From NCBI GenBank assembly GCA_033439795.1, contig JAUTDP010000013.1:1054001-1118000 (forward strand): DNA of 64,000 nucleotides, in the 5' to 3' direction. The first letter of the stretch is position 1, and each line of letters begins with the position of its first letter. This DNA is from Sordaria brevicollis (lineage: Eukaryota > Ascomycota > Sordariomycetes > Sordariales > Sordariaceae). The notes beneath the pieces are model-generated. The model saw nothing but the letters and a program-made list of their open reading frames with translations, searched no databases and was not told where the DNA came from. The translations under genes and the position numbers were made by a program. Below, piece by piece: positions 38,801-50,534 of this stretch.

Positions 38801-39316
38801 TAGTTAAATTAAATCGGTAGTATAAATTTATAATTATTAATTTCGACCCGAAATTTAATAATACCGTAATAAAACGGTATATAATTAATTAAAAAAAGAA
38901 AAAACGGAAAAGAACCCAACTTTTGGAGGATAATAAAGATTATTATTTATTAACGAAAGCGAAAAACTCCTTCCTCGTTTAAATAAAAATAGAGGTAATC
39001 GGCCTTAAAGTTTTCTTTTTTTAAAAGAGAATCCCTAACGTCGATACCCCTATTTATTCGTATAAATTAAAATAGGAAACGTTCTACTATATTATATTCG
39101 AATATTTCCGGATAATAAATATATAATTCGTAATAATTAATTGGCCGCAAATATAAGAATAATTCCAAATTTATTTAAACGATAGAATTAAAGCCGAAAG
39201 GATCCTATTATAAATATTTTAACTAAAACGATTAAATAAATACCGCTTAACAATTAAATTAAAAAAGGAATGGCGAGACGAATTCGCTCACTATTTTTAA
39301 TTTTCTTTTTTTCTTT
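35858..39316 (+). pseudogene. LINE-A ORF2 (L6)
   Basis: Endonuclease, RT and C-terminal zinc motif in order. The RT box near 37879-37902 reads GFVDDINI: both catalytic Asp are intact but the Ala of FADD is Val. The target-site sequence used by L5 in L4 is uninterrupted here (near 38220). Many RIP stops remain. Confidence 0.88.
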
Positions 39317-39765
39317 TTCTTTTATTTTTATTTACTAATACGTTAAAATAAAGACGGAGGAGGATTTTTATTTAATTAAAAATTTATCGGGCCGCGAAAA
39401 TAATAACCTATTTAATTATTATTTCTTCTTATAATTAATTAAAACCTTTAGTATTTTATTATTATTAGCGAATAAATAATTTTATTTATTAAATTAACGA
39501 ATATATTAACGTATAATGTTAATTACGAATTAACGTTAAGCGAATTAATTATTATTAATAAGAACGGGATTAGTAAAATAAATAATTAGCGAATTAATCT
39601 TTATCGGGGAATTATTATAAGAAAATATATAAATATTACTATTATTCGGAGGAATTCTACTACTACCGCTACGAAATAAACTATTATTACTACTATAAAG
39701 TAAATTACTATTATTATTATAAGGGATATTATTTAAAAGAATATAATTATTAATTAAATTATCCT

Positions 39766-40575
39766 TATTAAAAAGGAAGAATTCGTAATAATTTTTCTAA
39801 AAGTAATTATTAACCGATTATTTTCTATAGCGAATAAACTACTTTAAAGTATTAATAAAATTATTATTAATAAAGCGAAGGCGAATTACGCTAATAAATT
39901 CCTTAATAACGATATAGAAGTAAATAAAATAATCGCAAAATTCGCTATTAATTAAATTTTTATTAACGACCTTCTCCTAAAAAATATTACAAAAATCGTA
40001 GAAACCGCGAAATATATCGATTATATAACGTAAAACCGCTAAAGTATATTAAATAACTTAATTAAATTTATTTAAAAACGAATTAAAATAAAAAATATTA
40101 ATAATATAGAAAATAGTAATTTATTTAAATAATTAAAGATATAATAAATCGATTTAACGACGGCCTTTATATAAATATTATAATTAAGGATAATTGGGAA
40201 GGAAAAAAGGGCTTTAATTAATTAAAAGGTATAAGTAAAATATAAGGGAATATAAATATAATTTCAGAAAAATTAATATAAGGATAAAACGTAACGGAAG
40301 GAAGACTTACCCTTTTTCTAATATATAAAAGAATTTATTATTAATAAAGCGTTTAATAATACGTTCGAAATTAATTTTAATATCGGTATTAATTATATTA
40401 AATATAAGGGTCGGCGAAAGAGGGCGAAAAGGAAACGAATTTTCGCCTTTATCTTTATTAGAAGTTTCTATTATTTTATAGAACGTTTTAACGTATTTTT
40501 AACGGGGAATAATTATTTCGAATCGATTATTATTATTATTAAAAGAAGGAAAAACTTAAAAAAGTTTAAGGGATA
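39766..40575 (+). pseudogene. LINE-A ORF3 (L6)
   Basis: Third frame, aligned to L5 ORF3, ending at TAA 40573-40575. Segments NKAKANYANK and FINDLLLKN are read in frame. The start is uncertain. Confidence 0.5.
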
Positions 40576-41040
40576 AGGGGTTTTTATATTTAAGGGAGGG
40601 AAATCCTTATATTAATATAAATTATAGTAAAAACGTAATTATTATAAAAGGAGGAAGAAAATAAAAAGAATAAAGGAAAATTTAACGGTTAAAAAGTTTA
40701 ATAATAATTAAAAAAGTAAATAAACGGAAGAGCGGAAAATAAAAGGCGGTAATAAATAAAGGGACAGGACGGCGGATTAAAAAGGTAAAGCGGTTTAATA
40801 TTCTTATATAATAGTAAATAAAAAAAATAAGACGGATATTAATCGTATTAATAGTAAATATATACCGCAATTATAAAACGCCGAAAAAGCGGCGCAAATA
40901 AGTCCGTACCGGGAATTGTAGCTGGGGTTTTTGTCCGGGGCGCTTAACGCTTACGGTTTCATCCTATAGAGAATCGGAGATAGACCCCATACTATATTAG
41001 CGCTATAGATTTAGCTAGGGAATAAGAATCTTACTTACTT

Positions 41041-41055
41041 ATTTATTAGTTATAA
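41041..41055. repeat. Target-site duplication of L6, right copy
   Basis: Partner of 34054-34068 with one A/G difference. Confidence 0.9.
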
Positions 41056-41082
41056 GGGGGTTTTAACGATTTTTGCTTCCGG

Positions 41083-41346
41083 CTAATATTTTTTAAGAAA
41101 ATATCTATCGATTATTATTATAGAATAATTTAAATCAATATAGATTGAATCTATTTCTATACCGATTTTAATTTTAATTTTACAATATAAATTTTTCTTA
41201 ACGTAACCGTTATTTAACGGGGGAATCGGTCGTATATAAATAATATCACTTATCTTTAATTTTAATAAGGCCGGTATAGAATTTTTATTTAGCGCCGTCT
41301 TCTTTAATAGTAACGGGTTATAAATATTTAAGAAAATATAGGCCAT
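41083..41346 (-). pseudogene. Gypsy aspartic protease
   Basis: An 87-codon open stretch whose C-terminal half (KIKIGIEIDSIYIDLNYSII, then IDRYFLKKY) matches the retroviral-type aspartic protease of Gypsy elements. In the family the active site reads LDTGCSV followed by LIDRxFL. Here the catalytic Asp is present in IDLNYS but the following Thr-Gly is Leu-Asn. The frame continues towards 34053 across L6. Confidence 0.75.
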
Positions 41347-41744
41347 TAAAGATTTACGGTTTATAAAGGCGTTATTATATTTCTAATAAATATATAAAAA
41401 TTTAACCGTTATAGCCAACGAATAAATAAATATAAATATATTACCGACCTCTTCGGGGTTATAAATAAATTCTTCCTTTTCTTTTAATATTTTTCTATTA
41501 AAAATATAACCCTACTCCTTTAAATAATCTTCTAATTCTTCTCTATTATTATTATCCTCCTTAATAAACTCTATTATTATATAATTATTTACTCCTTTAT
41601 ACAATTTTACCCACTTACGATAATTCTTCTTATAAGACTTTATATACTTTTTTAATAGGCGCCCCAACTTCTAAATTATACCTCTATAACGATATTTATT
41701 CTTCTCCTAATTATTTTTACTTCTACTACTAAAACCCTTTTTAT

Positions 41745-41825
41745 ACCTTTCTCTACCTCTATTCTTATTTTTACCTCTATCTTTATCTCTATTTTTATCC
41801 CTATTTCTATCTCTATTTATTTTTT
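41745..41825. repeat. Low-complexity basic repeat in Gag
   Basis: Degenerate CTCTATTTTTAT-like repeats. On the minus strand they encode runs of Arg, Asn, Asp and Lys (RDRDKNRDKDRGKNKNRGRE). This is probably the nucleic-acid-binding tail of Gag. Confidence 0.65.
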
Positions 41826-42714
41826 TTCGTTAATCTTTATCCTTATTCTTCGAGCGATTAAAATTATAATTTGCGAAGGCGTTAAAGCCGTCGTTAACGG
41901 CCGCGTAATTAACCTCGATAATTTTAATTATATTAATAATTATTACGGTAAATATATTTAGTATAATCGTATAAAGTTTATAATTTAGTAGATTAATATA
42001 TATTTTAATTATTAATTCGGCCGCGTTAATTAATTTATAAAATTTACAAACGTCGGCCGGTTAGGGGTATATTTATTAAAGGCCGGGGTATATACCGATA
42101 AATACTTAGGTTTTAAATTATTCGTTAAAAATTATACCGAACGCTTTTATATATCGTATACGAGCCGTAACGTAAATTCGGAATAATTTCCCGTTAATAA
42201 AATCGTCGCGCGAGAAAATATATACTATTAATTTAATTACTACTTTTATCGAACTTATATTAAATAATTAGAATAAAATAGTCTTCTAATTATTAAAATC
42301 TTTACGGAGCTTTTAACGCTCCTCTTCGGAAATTTGGGCAATATATTATTACTAGGCTATGCCGCGGAGGAATTAATATAGGTTCTTCTTAATAAAATCT
42401 TTTTTATTATTATTATTAATATTAATTATTACAGCGTCTTAAAAAACAGTTATATTTTTATAGTAAATATCGTTGCCGATTATAGCCGTCGAATTGTAAT
42501 TTTAAACTTCGACTTCGGGGTTAAAGTAACCGATTTAGGTAATTTTAAATATTGAGATAGGATTATTAGCATTAGAAAAATTCCTTATTATATCCGTTAT
42601 AGCCGTTATAAAATCTACCGACGGTCCTTGAATTTTGGACAAAAACTCTTTAAAGCCTATACTAGATTATTAAAAGGTGCCTATTATAAATTATTATTAT
42701 ATATTTAACAATTG

Positions 42715-42831
42715 GATAATTGATAATTAAATTATTAACGGTTAATTTACTAAGATAATTAATAACTAAATTATTAATGGTTAATCTATCGGGGTGGTTA
42801 ATAGCTAAGTTATTAACGGTTAATTTATCGG
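42715..42831. repeat. Three tandem 39-bp repeats in Gag
   Basis: Units at 42715-42753, 42754-42792 and 42793-42831 share about 75-85% of bases by eye. The length, 39 bp, is a multiple of three. In the Gag frame each unit encodes a 13-residue repeat with PLI(T/I)QLL-like content (TAA/TAG read as Gln). Confidence 0.85.
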
Positions 42832-42999
42832 CGGGCTAGTATTCGGTTCCTTTAGGGGAGCTAATAGACGATTACTTATAAATGCCCCGGGCGGTATTAA
42901 CCGTAATCTTCTTTTAAAGGTGGCGCTAGTAAATAGGAATTGGGCTAGGTCGCTTTACGGCTCGGTTTAATTTAACGATTATTAAATAGAATCCATTAA

Positions 43000-44193
43000 T
43001 TAACGAAGGGTAATAATTTTAAGCTATTTAATAGAAGAAAGTAAATAATCTTTAGGAAATAAACCGGGGAATAATTAGGGTACTTAATTATTTAATATTT
43101 ATAAAGAGATTGTAAATTACTATAAAATATTGTAGGTAATAAGTCGTTAACTACGGGGGATTTATTTTAATTTAGAATTATTTTATAGAAAATTATTAAT
43201 TATAGGTTAATTAGAGCGGAATATAAAGCGTTACTTATTCGGGGCATTAAAGACTTCGATTTTTCGGTTAATTATTTACTATAAAGGAATTTAGAATAGG
43301 CCGGCGAATTATCGAAGACGCCTCTTTTCGATAAATACTACTACTTATTGAAAGTTTACCGCTAATTAATTAAAATCGGTTATTTAACGGGTATCGAATT
43401 ATTAATCGGGGCTTTACCGTTTTATTACCATAATTAAACGTATTTAATTATTAACGGAGAAATTTAAAATAAATTTTATATAAATATTAAAAGGAGGGAT
43501 AAATAATAAATCGATATTAATAAAATATTAAATATAATAATTATAATATTAAGCGAAACGGCGTATAAGGATATATATTTTTAAAATATACAATATTATT
43601 AATAATTAAAAAAGAATATTAAAATTGGTTAATAAAAGAAAAAAAGTTTAATAGAACGGGAGAAGGGGATTAGCGGGGTAATAAAATCGCCCGACCGAAC
43701 CGTTTAATAGGTTAATAAAGGACGAAAAAAGTAAATAAATTAGGGACGTTATTAATTAAAAAAAGTATAATACCTCCTACTAATAAAGAATTTAATCGCT
43801 TAATATTTATTATTAATTTAGGGGGAAAATACGATACTTTTTATTAATAAAGAGTTTAATCGACTTTATTATTATTTTATAAGTATTTAGGTAGTTAATA
43901 AAGGCTTTAAGGCCGGTAGCGTACGATAAATACTTTTAATAGCCGTTTTATTCGTATTATCGATAACGTAATTATACTTCCAACGTAAGTCGAAGCGGGG
44001 ATAATAGTAATTGGATAGCCGTTAATACGACGCGTACCTTTGACGCGTACGATTAGTACGCGGCGTTAACGTTCGTATAATATCGATTGGAATTTAGGAT
44101 AAATTCAAATGGAACGAGTTGCAGCTACTATTAATGCGTAGAATCACGGGCGCAGCGTAGCAATATGTAGAGGGTTCGTTAAAGATTAATATA
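43000..44193. other. Unassigned region upstream of Gypsy Gag
   Basis: No gene could be supported. A direct repeat AATAAAGAATTTAATCG / AATAAAGAGTTTAATCG lies near 43785 and 43847. The segment 44010-44190 is the least RIP-mutated DNA in this part, with several CpA and TpG sites and the motif GCGCAGCGTAGCA. It may be the 5' LTR or single-copy DNA; no partner copy is in the window. Confidence 0.4.
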
Positions 44194-44462
44194 TTTTAAA
44201 TAAATTTGGAATTATTTTTACGTTTATAGTTAATCGGTTATTACGAATTACGTATTTACTATCCGGAAATATTCGAATGTAATATAGTAGAACGTTTTTC
44301 GTTTTAATCTATATAAATAAATAAGGGTATTAATATTAGAGATTCTTTTTTAGAAAAGGAAGGCCTTAAAGTTAATTATTTCCGTTTTCGTTTAAACGAA
44401 GAGGGAGCTTTTCGTTTTCGTTAATAGATAATAATTTTTATTATTTTCTAAAGGTTAGGTTC
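44194..44462 (-). mobile_element. LINE-A copy L7, segment 1 (3'-truncated end)
   Basis: L7 starts inside the C-terminal part of ORF2; the 3' ~1.85 kb are missing. LINE insertions normally lose their 5' end, so the loss of the 3' end implies a later deletion or rearrangement next to the Gypsy remnant. Confidence 0.8.
44449..44462. repeat. Target-site duplication of L8, left copy
   Basis: TAAAGGTTAGGTTC here and TAAAGGTTAAGTTC at 45334-45347 flank L8. The one G/A difference fits RIP. The match may extend 3 bp further left. Confidence 0.88.
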
Positions 44463-45333
44463 GTAGGCATCGTAACCAGGGACGGCCGGGAAGGAGAGAA
44501 GGGCCTCAGCCAACTGGAGGGTATAAGCGAAATATAGGGGAGTACGGATACAATTTCGGAGAGGTTAGCGCAAGGATAGAATATAATAAAGGGAAGACTC
44601 ACCCTTTTTCCGGTATATAGAAGAATTTATTACTAGCAAAGCGTTTAGTAATATATTCGAAGCTAATTTTAATATCGGTATTAATTATACTAAATATAAA
44701 GGTCGGCGAAAGAAGGCGAAAGGGAAACGAATTTTCGCTTTTATCCTTATCGGAAATTTTTATTATTTTACGGAACGCTTTAATACGTTTTTAATAAAGA
44801 ATAACTATTTCGAATCGATTATTATTATTATTAAAAGAAAGAAAAATTTAAAAAAGCCCGGGGAATAAAGGGTTTTTATATTTAAGGGAAAGAAATCTTT
44901 ATATTAATATAAATTATAATAAAAACGTAACTATTATAAAGGGAGGAAAAAAATAGAAGGAATAAAGGAAAGTTTAATAATTAAGAGGTTTAATAACGGT
45001 TAAAAAGGTAAATAAATAAGGGAGCGAAAGGCGGAAGGCGGTAATAAATAAAGGAATAGGACGGCGGATTAAAAAAGCGGAACGGTTTAATATTCTTACG
45101 TAATAATAAATAAAAGGGATAAAACGGATATTAATCGTATTAATAGTAAATATATACCGTAATCGTAAAATACCGAAGAAGCGGCGCGGATAGGTTTACG
45201 CCGGGAATTATAGCCGGGGTTTTTATCCGGGGCGCTTAATACTTACGGTTTCATCCTACGGAAAATCGAAAATAGACCCTATATTATATTAACGCTATAA
45301 ATTTAATTAAGGAATAAGAATCTTATTTACTTT
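44463..45333 (+). mobile_element. LINE-A copy L8, 5'-truncated insertion in L7
   Basis: An 871-bp insertion holding only the end of ORF3 and the 3' UTR, with the family 3' end and a 14-17 bp target-site duplication. The first ~130 bp (44463-44590) are clearly less mutated and keep CAG, CCA, ATG-like and TGG sites. They give the cleanest view of ORF3. Confidence 0.93.
44476..44868 (+). pseudogene. LINE-A ORF3 C-terminal fragment (L8)
   Basis: C-terminal ~130 codons of ORF3. The frame reads TAGKERRASANWRV, then a TAA/TAG at Gln, AKYRGVRIQFRRG, later EDSPFFRYIEEFITSKAF. It continues with a KYKGRRKKAKGKR basic cluster and FAFILIGNFYYFTERFN, and stops at TAA 44866-44868. An intact Trp codon and several CpA-containing codons survive, which supports this as the coding frame. 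Function not recognised. Confidence 0.6.
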
Positions 45334-45749
45334 TAAAGGTTAAGTTCTTTTTCGCTTTTTCTTTTTTTAATTAATTATATATTATTTTATTACGGTATTA
45401 TTAAATTTCGGGTTGAAATTAATAATTATAAATTTATACTACCGATTTAATTTAATTATTATTATTATTAATTAATAATTATAGCGCGATATTTATTTTT
45501 TCTTTATAGCGTCCTTTAATTATACTTTTCAATTAAGGGTTGAAAGTTTTAGCGGCTATAACGGTTAAATAAGTACGCTTATTACCGGGGGTAGTCTTAT
45601 TATAATCGCTATAAAGTTTTCCGTTATTATTCATTCTTTTACTTATTTAATTTTGGCGGTATTATTTTCCGGTCTATTAATAAATAGTTAACCTTTTATT
45701 TATTTTATTTAAATATAATTAATTATTTAGGTTACTATTCTTTAAACGA
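45334..45749 (-). mobile_element. LINE-A copy L7, segment 2
   Basis: ORF2 C-terminal region of L7 between nested insertions L8 and L9. It begins with the right target-site duplication of L8 (45334-45347) and ends with the left duplication of L9. Confidence 0.85.
45736..45749. repeat. Target-site duplication of L9, left copy
   Basis: TATTCTTTAAACGA here matches TATTCTTTGGACGA at 46180-46193, with G/A changes as from RIP. The uninterrupted family sequence at the site is TATTCTTCGGACGAA. Confidence 0.82.
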
Positions 45750-46179
45750 GCGCTAATACAAACCGTAGTGGAAACGTAGCCATTATAGGGGGAAGAAGAG
45801 GATGGAAGGAATAAAGGAAGGTTTAACGGTTAGGAGGTTTAATAACGGTTAAAAAGGTAAACGGGTAAGGGAACGGAAGGTAGAAGGCGGTAGTAAACAA
45901 GGGACGGGACGGCGGATTAAAAAGGCAGAGCGATTTAATATTCTTACGCAACGGTAAATAGAAGGGATAAGACGGATATTAATCGCGTTAGCGGTAAATA
46001 TGTACCGCGATCGTAGAATGCCGAAGAAGCGGCGCGGATAGGTCCGCGCCGGGAATTGTAGCCGGGGTTTTTGTCCGGGGCGCTTAACGCTTATAATTTC
46101 ATCCTACGGAGAATCGGAAATAAACCCTATATTATATTAGCGCTATAAATTTAACTAAGGAATAAGAATCTTACTTACT
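45750..46179 (+). mobile_element. LINE-A copy L9, 5'-truncated insertion in L7
   Basis: About 430 bp of LINE-A 3' UTR ending in AAGAATCTTACTTAC. L8 and L9 share the 3' end but differ in 5' start, the normal outcome of incomplete target-primed reverse transcription. The 3' UTR hairpin is perfect here (near 46032-46051). Confidence 0.92.
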
Positions 46180-48843
46180 TATTCTTTGGACGAATTTAAT
46201 TTAATTTATATAAGCGAATTTCTCTTCGAAAGCTTTTACCTTTTTATTAAAGTAAAAATCGAATAGCGGGCAAAAAATTTCCGTTTTAAAGTTTTGTATT
46301 AATATAATTTTATATACTTCGGCGACGATTTTTAAATATTTAATTTAGTATTTAATTAATTTAATTATTATCCTTCGGGGTTTATTATATATTTTTATTA
46401 ATTAATAAAAGGTTAAAATTTTATATATAATCGCGCTTTGAATATATTTAATATAAATCTCCCTCGTATAAACGAAGGAGTAATTTTAAATTTTTATAAT
46501 TAATCGGGTTAATATATTCGTTTAAATTTTTATTTTCTTTTTAATAATTTTTATATAGGTTCGATAATTAAATTTATAATTTAATTAAACGTTTAGGAAT
46601 TTTATCAATTCTATCGGTTGAAATATAATATTCCCGAATTAGAGAATTTCCGTTCTTAATACTTTCGTTCGTATAAAATATATTAATTTTATTTTATTCG
46701 CTTCGAATTTTATATTTTTCTCCTTTACTTATTCGGAATAAATTTCCTATACTATTTAAAATATTTTATAATTCTCTTCGGTAATCCTTATTATAATAAT
46801 AATATTAATATCGTCGGCGAAGTTAATTATGTTTATATTTTTAACCGTAATTAATTTATAATATAATAAGGTAATAAAAAGAATAAAAAGAATTATAGAA
46901 AAGGGGGAGTTTTAGGGTATTCCGGTTTTTATAATATAGGGAGCGGATATTTCGTTATCGAAGAAAAGGGAACCTCTTCGTCTATTAATAAAATTCGCTA
47001 CTTATTCGAGAATTTATTATAGGAGTTATATTTCCTATAAAGTATATAATAATTATTTATAAATAATTTTATTAAATATACCTTTAAAATTAAGGAGTAT
47101 TAGCGATATAACGGCTTTAAATTTTTAAACCGTATATATAATATTTATAACGATATAGATAGTAAATTCGGTCGAACGGTTTACCCGATTATTTATTTAA
47201 CCCTCTAATAAAAGGTTAAATTCTTTTGTAATTTAAATAAATTTCTTAGCGACGAATACTTCGAAGATTTTCTTAACGTTATTTAATAGTAAAATTAATT
47301 TCTACGCGCTAGTTAATTTTTACTATATAGTAATTTTTTTTAATTTTTTAAGAATAATTATTTTCGCGTTCTTAAACTGTTATAGGAAATATTTAAAACG
47401 AAAATTTGTAATTACAAAAGCGGTTATAGCTTTTTAGAATAATTCTTTATAAATTTTTAAAAATTTATTCGAATATTAATCGACGCCCGGTATTTTATTC
47501 AAAATTATTTAAAATAAAATATTTTAAATATTTTCCTCGGTAATTAATTCGTTAATAAATAACGAATTATTAATATTTAAGGGAAAGGTTTAATTAGGTA
47601 AATAATTTATAAGGATATTTATTTTCGGGAAGAAACGTTTAATAAAAATATTTATTTTATTATTATAGTCTTTAATTTCTTTTATTCCTTTATATTATTT
47701 GAAAATTAAGAGTTTAGACGGGTTTATTAGTAAATAGTTTTGGGTATGGGTTTATTTTTCGAAGGTTTAAAATTTATTTGAATTTTTCGATACCCTTTCG
47801 ACGCCTTTTTACTATATTGTTTATTAAATTTTTATATTAAATTTTTTTTTTTTATTAATATTTTTACGAATTTTATTTAATTCGAGGATATCCTTTCTTT
47901 ATATTATTTCTACTATTTCTACCTTATATTTTTCATCGCTATTTTATATTTTAATATTTATTACTTCGCTCTTCTCCTTCGATTTTTTTTTTAATATAGG
48001 ACGAATTCCTCTATTATATTTATAAATTCTTTATCGAATTTATCGAATATAAATTCCAATTCCTCTTTCGTATCGATTTTCGCTAAAACCGAAATTTATT
48101 ATAATATTACCTTTCGTACTTTTTCCGTATTTATAAAATTTTAATTATAATTTTCTTTTACTTCCGTTTTCTTAACCTTTTTTCCGGTATAGATTTAAAT
48201 TTTTTGAAAATAATAATCCGAATTAGTTTATTCGTACCGTTACGCCCTTTAATATTCGGTTTCGACTTTTAATATTATTAATACGTAATTAATTATCCTA
48301 TTTTTCTCTTCTCGTATTACGTTATTTATACAAATCAATTCCCTTCTAAGGGTAACGAATTATATACGTTATTATTATATTTATATAAAGAGTTTTTCGG
48401 CTTTTAAATTAATTTTATTTTTTAAATCCTAATTAGGATAATAGAAATTAAAATCCCCGATAATTACGATTTAATATTTTACCGGGGGTTTTTCTTCGAA
48501 GAATTTAAAAAAGGGAAACCTTTATTTATATTCCGGTATTTTATACGTTTTAATAGGGGAATAAATCGAATAAACGGTTAATAATTCCTTTAAATTTTTA
48601 AATATTATAGAGGCCTAATTTTTTTTAATACGGAAATTTAAGTCCTTAAAATTCTATTTCTTATTTATATAAATAATTACCCTCCCTTTTTCTAAATAAT
48701 TTACCTTAACATATTTACCGCCCCGTAGACGATAAATATCCTTATTTAAATTCCTACCCGGCTTTTAAATTATCATAATATTATAAATTTCCTCTTATTC
48801 GAATAGTAATTTCCCTCTTTCGTACGATTTTTTTATATTTTAA
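46180..48843 (-). pseudogene. LINE-A ORF2 (L7)
   Basis: Endonuclease and RT. The catalytic RT box near 46808-46832 reads NFADDIN, the best-preserved FADD of the window. The C-terminal part lies in segments 44194-44462 and 45334-45749, split by L8 and L9. Stops elsewhere make it non-functional. Confidence 0.88.
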
Positions 48844-48854
48844 TAGAGTATTTT

Positions 48855-50534
48855 TAATTAAATTATTAATTATTTTATAAAAGAATATTTTTTAGCCTTG
48901 TAAGCGGAATAGGAGCGGGAGTTTTTTCCTTTTAGGTAATCGGTTTAATAATAATAATTAAATTAACGCCGTTTCGAATACCCGAATTTTAAAAATTCGT
49001 AAATACGTTTATTAGACCTTTAGTTATTAATTTAAATTTAATAGAGGGCCTATTAATCCGTTTACGGGTATAATTTTTATTTCCGCTTTTAAATTCCCTT
49101 TTACGAATAATAATAATATAAACGGTAAGGGGGGTATTAAGGAAATTAATATCCTTATCGTCCTTTACCGCCGTTAATTTTAATATAATATTTTTTTTAG
49201 GGTCCTTCTAATATATAAAAGAGCGTAGCCTTTTGGCGTATTTTATAATAATTTTCGTAATAATTTTTTTAAGAATAGGGTACGTTTTTTTTTCGAAGGT
49301 ATAATATTTATACTTTTTATACGGAATATAGAAGATTAGCGATTTATTTTCGTTAAACGGGTAATTCGCTTTTTTAAAACGGTTTTTATTATGTTTATCT
49401 TTATTATAGCGTTTATAAACGTTAACGTTATAATAGAATTTCTTTAAATATTTTACGCCCTAATAAATAAAATATTATTAAATATTAACCGATAAAATAA
49501 ACGGTTTATAAATATATATGCTATTTTCTTAAAGGAGGAATTTTTAATAGAAAGTTTCGGTTATTTTTATAATTATAATTTTTATTATAAAAAGTCCTTT
49601 TTTTTCGCTAATTCTTTTTTTCTACGGGCGTACTTTAATAATAGAAATAATCGGGTTCGTTTATTATATTTTATAAATAATATCCTTTATTTTTATATAT
49701 TCGACGATATTCGTTTAGGGGAACCCTTTAACGATTAATATAATAATATTTAAAAATACGAACGCTTTTTCGTTAAAAATTTTCTTAGCCTAAATTTAAT
49801 ATTATTAATATTATTCGTATATAGTATTATTAAATATAATTTTATAATCTCCGGTTATAAATAATTTTATAGTAATTCGTACGATATTAGGGGTATTAGT
49901 CCTTAGGTCGCGAAATATCTTTTTAATTTGAATTTTAATTTCTTTATTTATTCGCTTCGAATATTAAATATCGATTATAATATTTCGAATAAAGAAGGTA
50001 CGGTCGTAATTAACGGGGAATATTTTCGGGGGGGGGGGGGGTAATAATCATAATATATTAAAAAATAAACCCGGTTTTAAGAAGAGCGTCCTTTATAATT
50101 CCGGCTTATATTTTTAACGCTTTTTTAACGTTTTTTTATAATTTTTATAAAATCGTTTTCTTTAAATCGTTAAAATCCTTCTTAATAATAATTTAATCGT
50201 TATTAATTTTATTAACCTTAGGGCGTATTATTTTATTTTTCTTCGCGAAGATTTTCGTATATTCGTTAAATAATTTATAAACCTAATTATAATCCTCGAA
50301 CGAAACGGCGTTATAGTCCGAAGATTTATTCGCTTTAATAATAAATTTCTTTATAATTTCGTCGTCTTCCTACGTTTTTTCCGAAATTTTCGTGGCGCGC
50401 GTTACGTTAAGGTCGTTATATACTAAAAATCTTACAAACGGGTTATAAACGCTATTTTCGAATCTACGGTTGCCGCTATTAATTACTATTAGTAATAACG
50501 ATATATCGTCGTCGTTATAATCGTTGTGGGACAT
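48855..50534 (-). pseudogene. LINE-A ORF1 (L7), with preserved start codon
   Basis: ORF1 with an intact ATG at 50532-50534 giving MSHNDYNDDDISLLLIVINS. It stays open to 50370, where TAG replaces a Gln codon. This is the best evidence for the ORF1 start in the family. A 14-base G run on the plus strand (50028-50041, poly-C in the sense strand) interrupts the frame; the same tract is shorter in other copies. The zinc-knuckle region lies near 49290-49380. Confidence 0.85.

Larger units (their letters stand above)
34069..41040 (+). mobile_element. LINE-A copy L6, full length, inside the Gypsy element
   Basis: A complete 6,972-bp plus-strand copy with a 15-bp target-site duplication. It splits the Gypsy pol between protease and RT. 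The order of parts is as in L5. The RT box keeps both catalytic aspartates. Confidence 0.95.
41350..42996 (-). pseudogene. Gypsy Gag polyprotein
   Basis: The best start is the ATG at 42994-42996 (MDSI, then Gln-type stops, then SLN). From there a single frame with stops only at Gln-like positions runs through SDLAQFLFTSATFKRR and a 13-residue tandem repeat (42715-42831). It continues through FKEFLSKIQGPSVDFI (about 42660) and IGYFNPEVE (about 42540). A capsid-like region follows, ending ADVCKFYKLINAAELI (about 42040), then a basic low-complexity segment (41740-41840). The layout fits fungal Ty3/Gypsy Gag. No intact zinc knuckle was read. Confidence 0.75.
41056..44193 (-). mobile_element. Ty3/Gypsy retrotransposon, gag-protease part and 5' flank
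   Basis: The other half of the Gypsy element. On the minus strand Gag starts at 42996, is followed by an Arg/Lys/Asp-rich nucleocapsid-like part and the protease, and L6 sits just downstream. The region from 43000 to 44193 upstream of Gag should be leader and 5' LTR; it could not be confirmed as an LTR. L7 begins at about 44194. Confidence 0.82.

Noticed and set aside
40682..40870. 62-codon minus-strand frame in L6
   Set aside because: It is antisense to the LINE-A 3' UTR and is AT-rich low complexity; a shadow frame.
42715..42831. CRISPR-like array
   Set aside because: The repeats are contiguous without spacers and code in frame within Gag.
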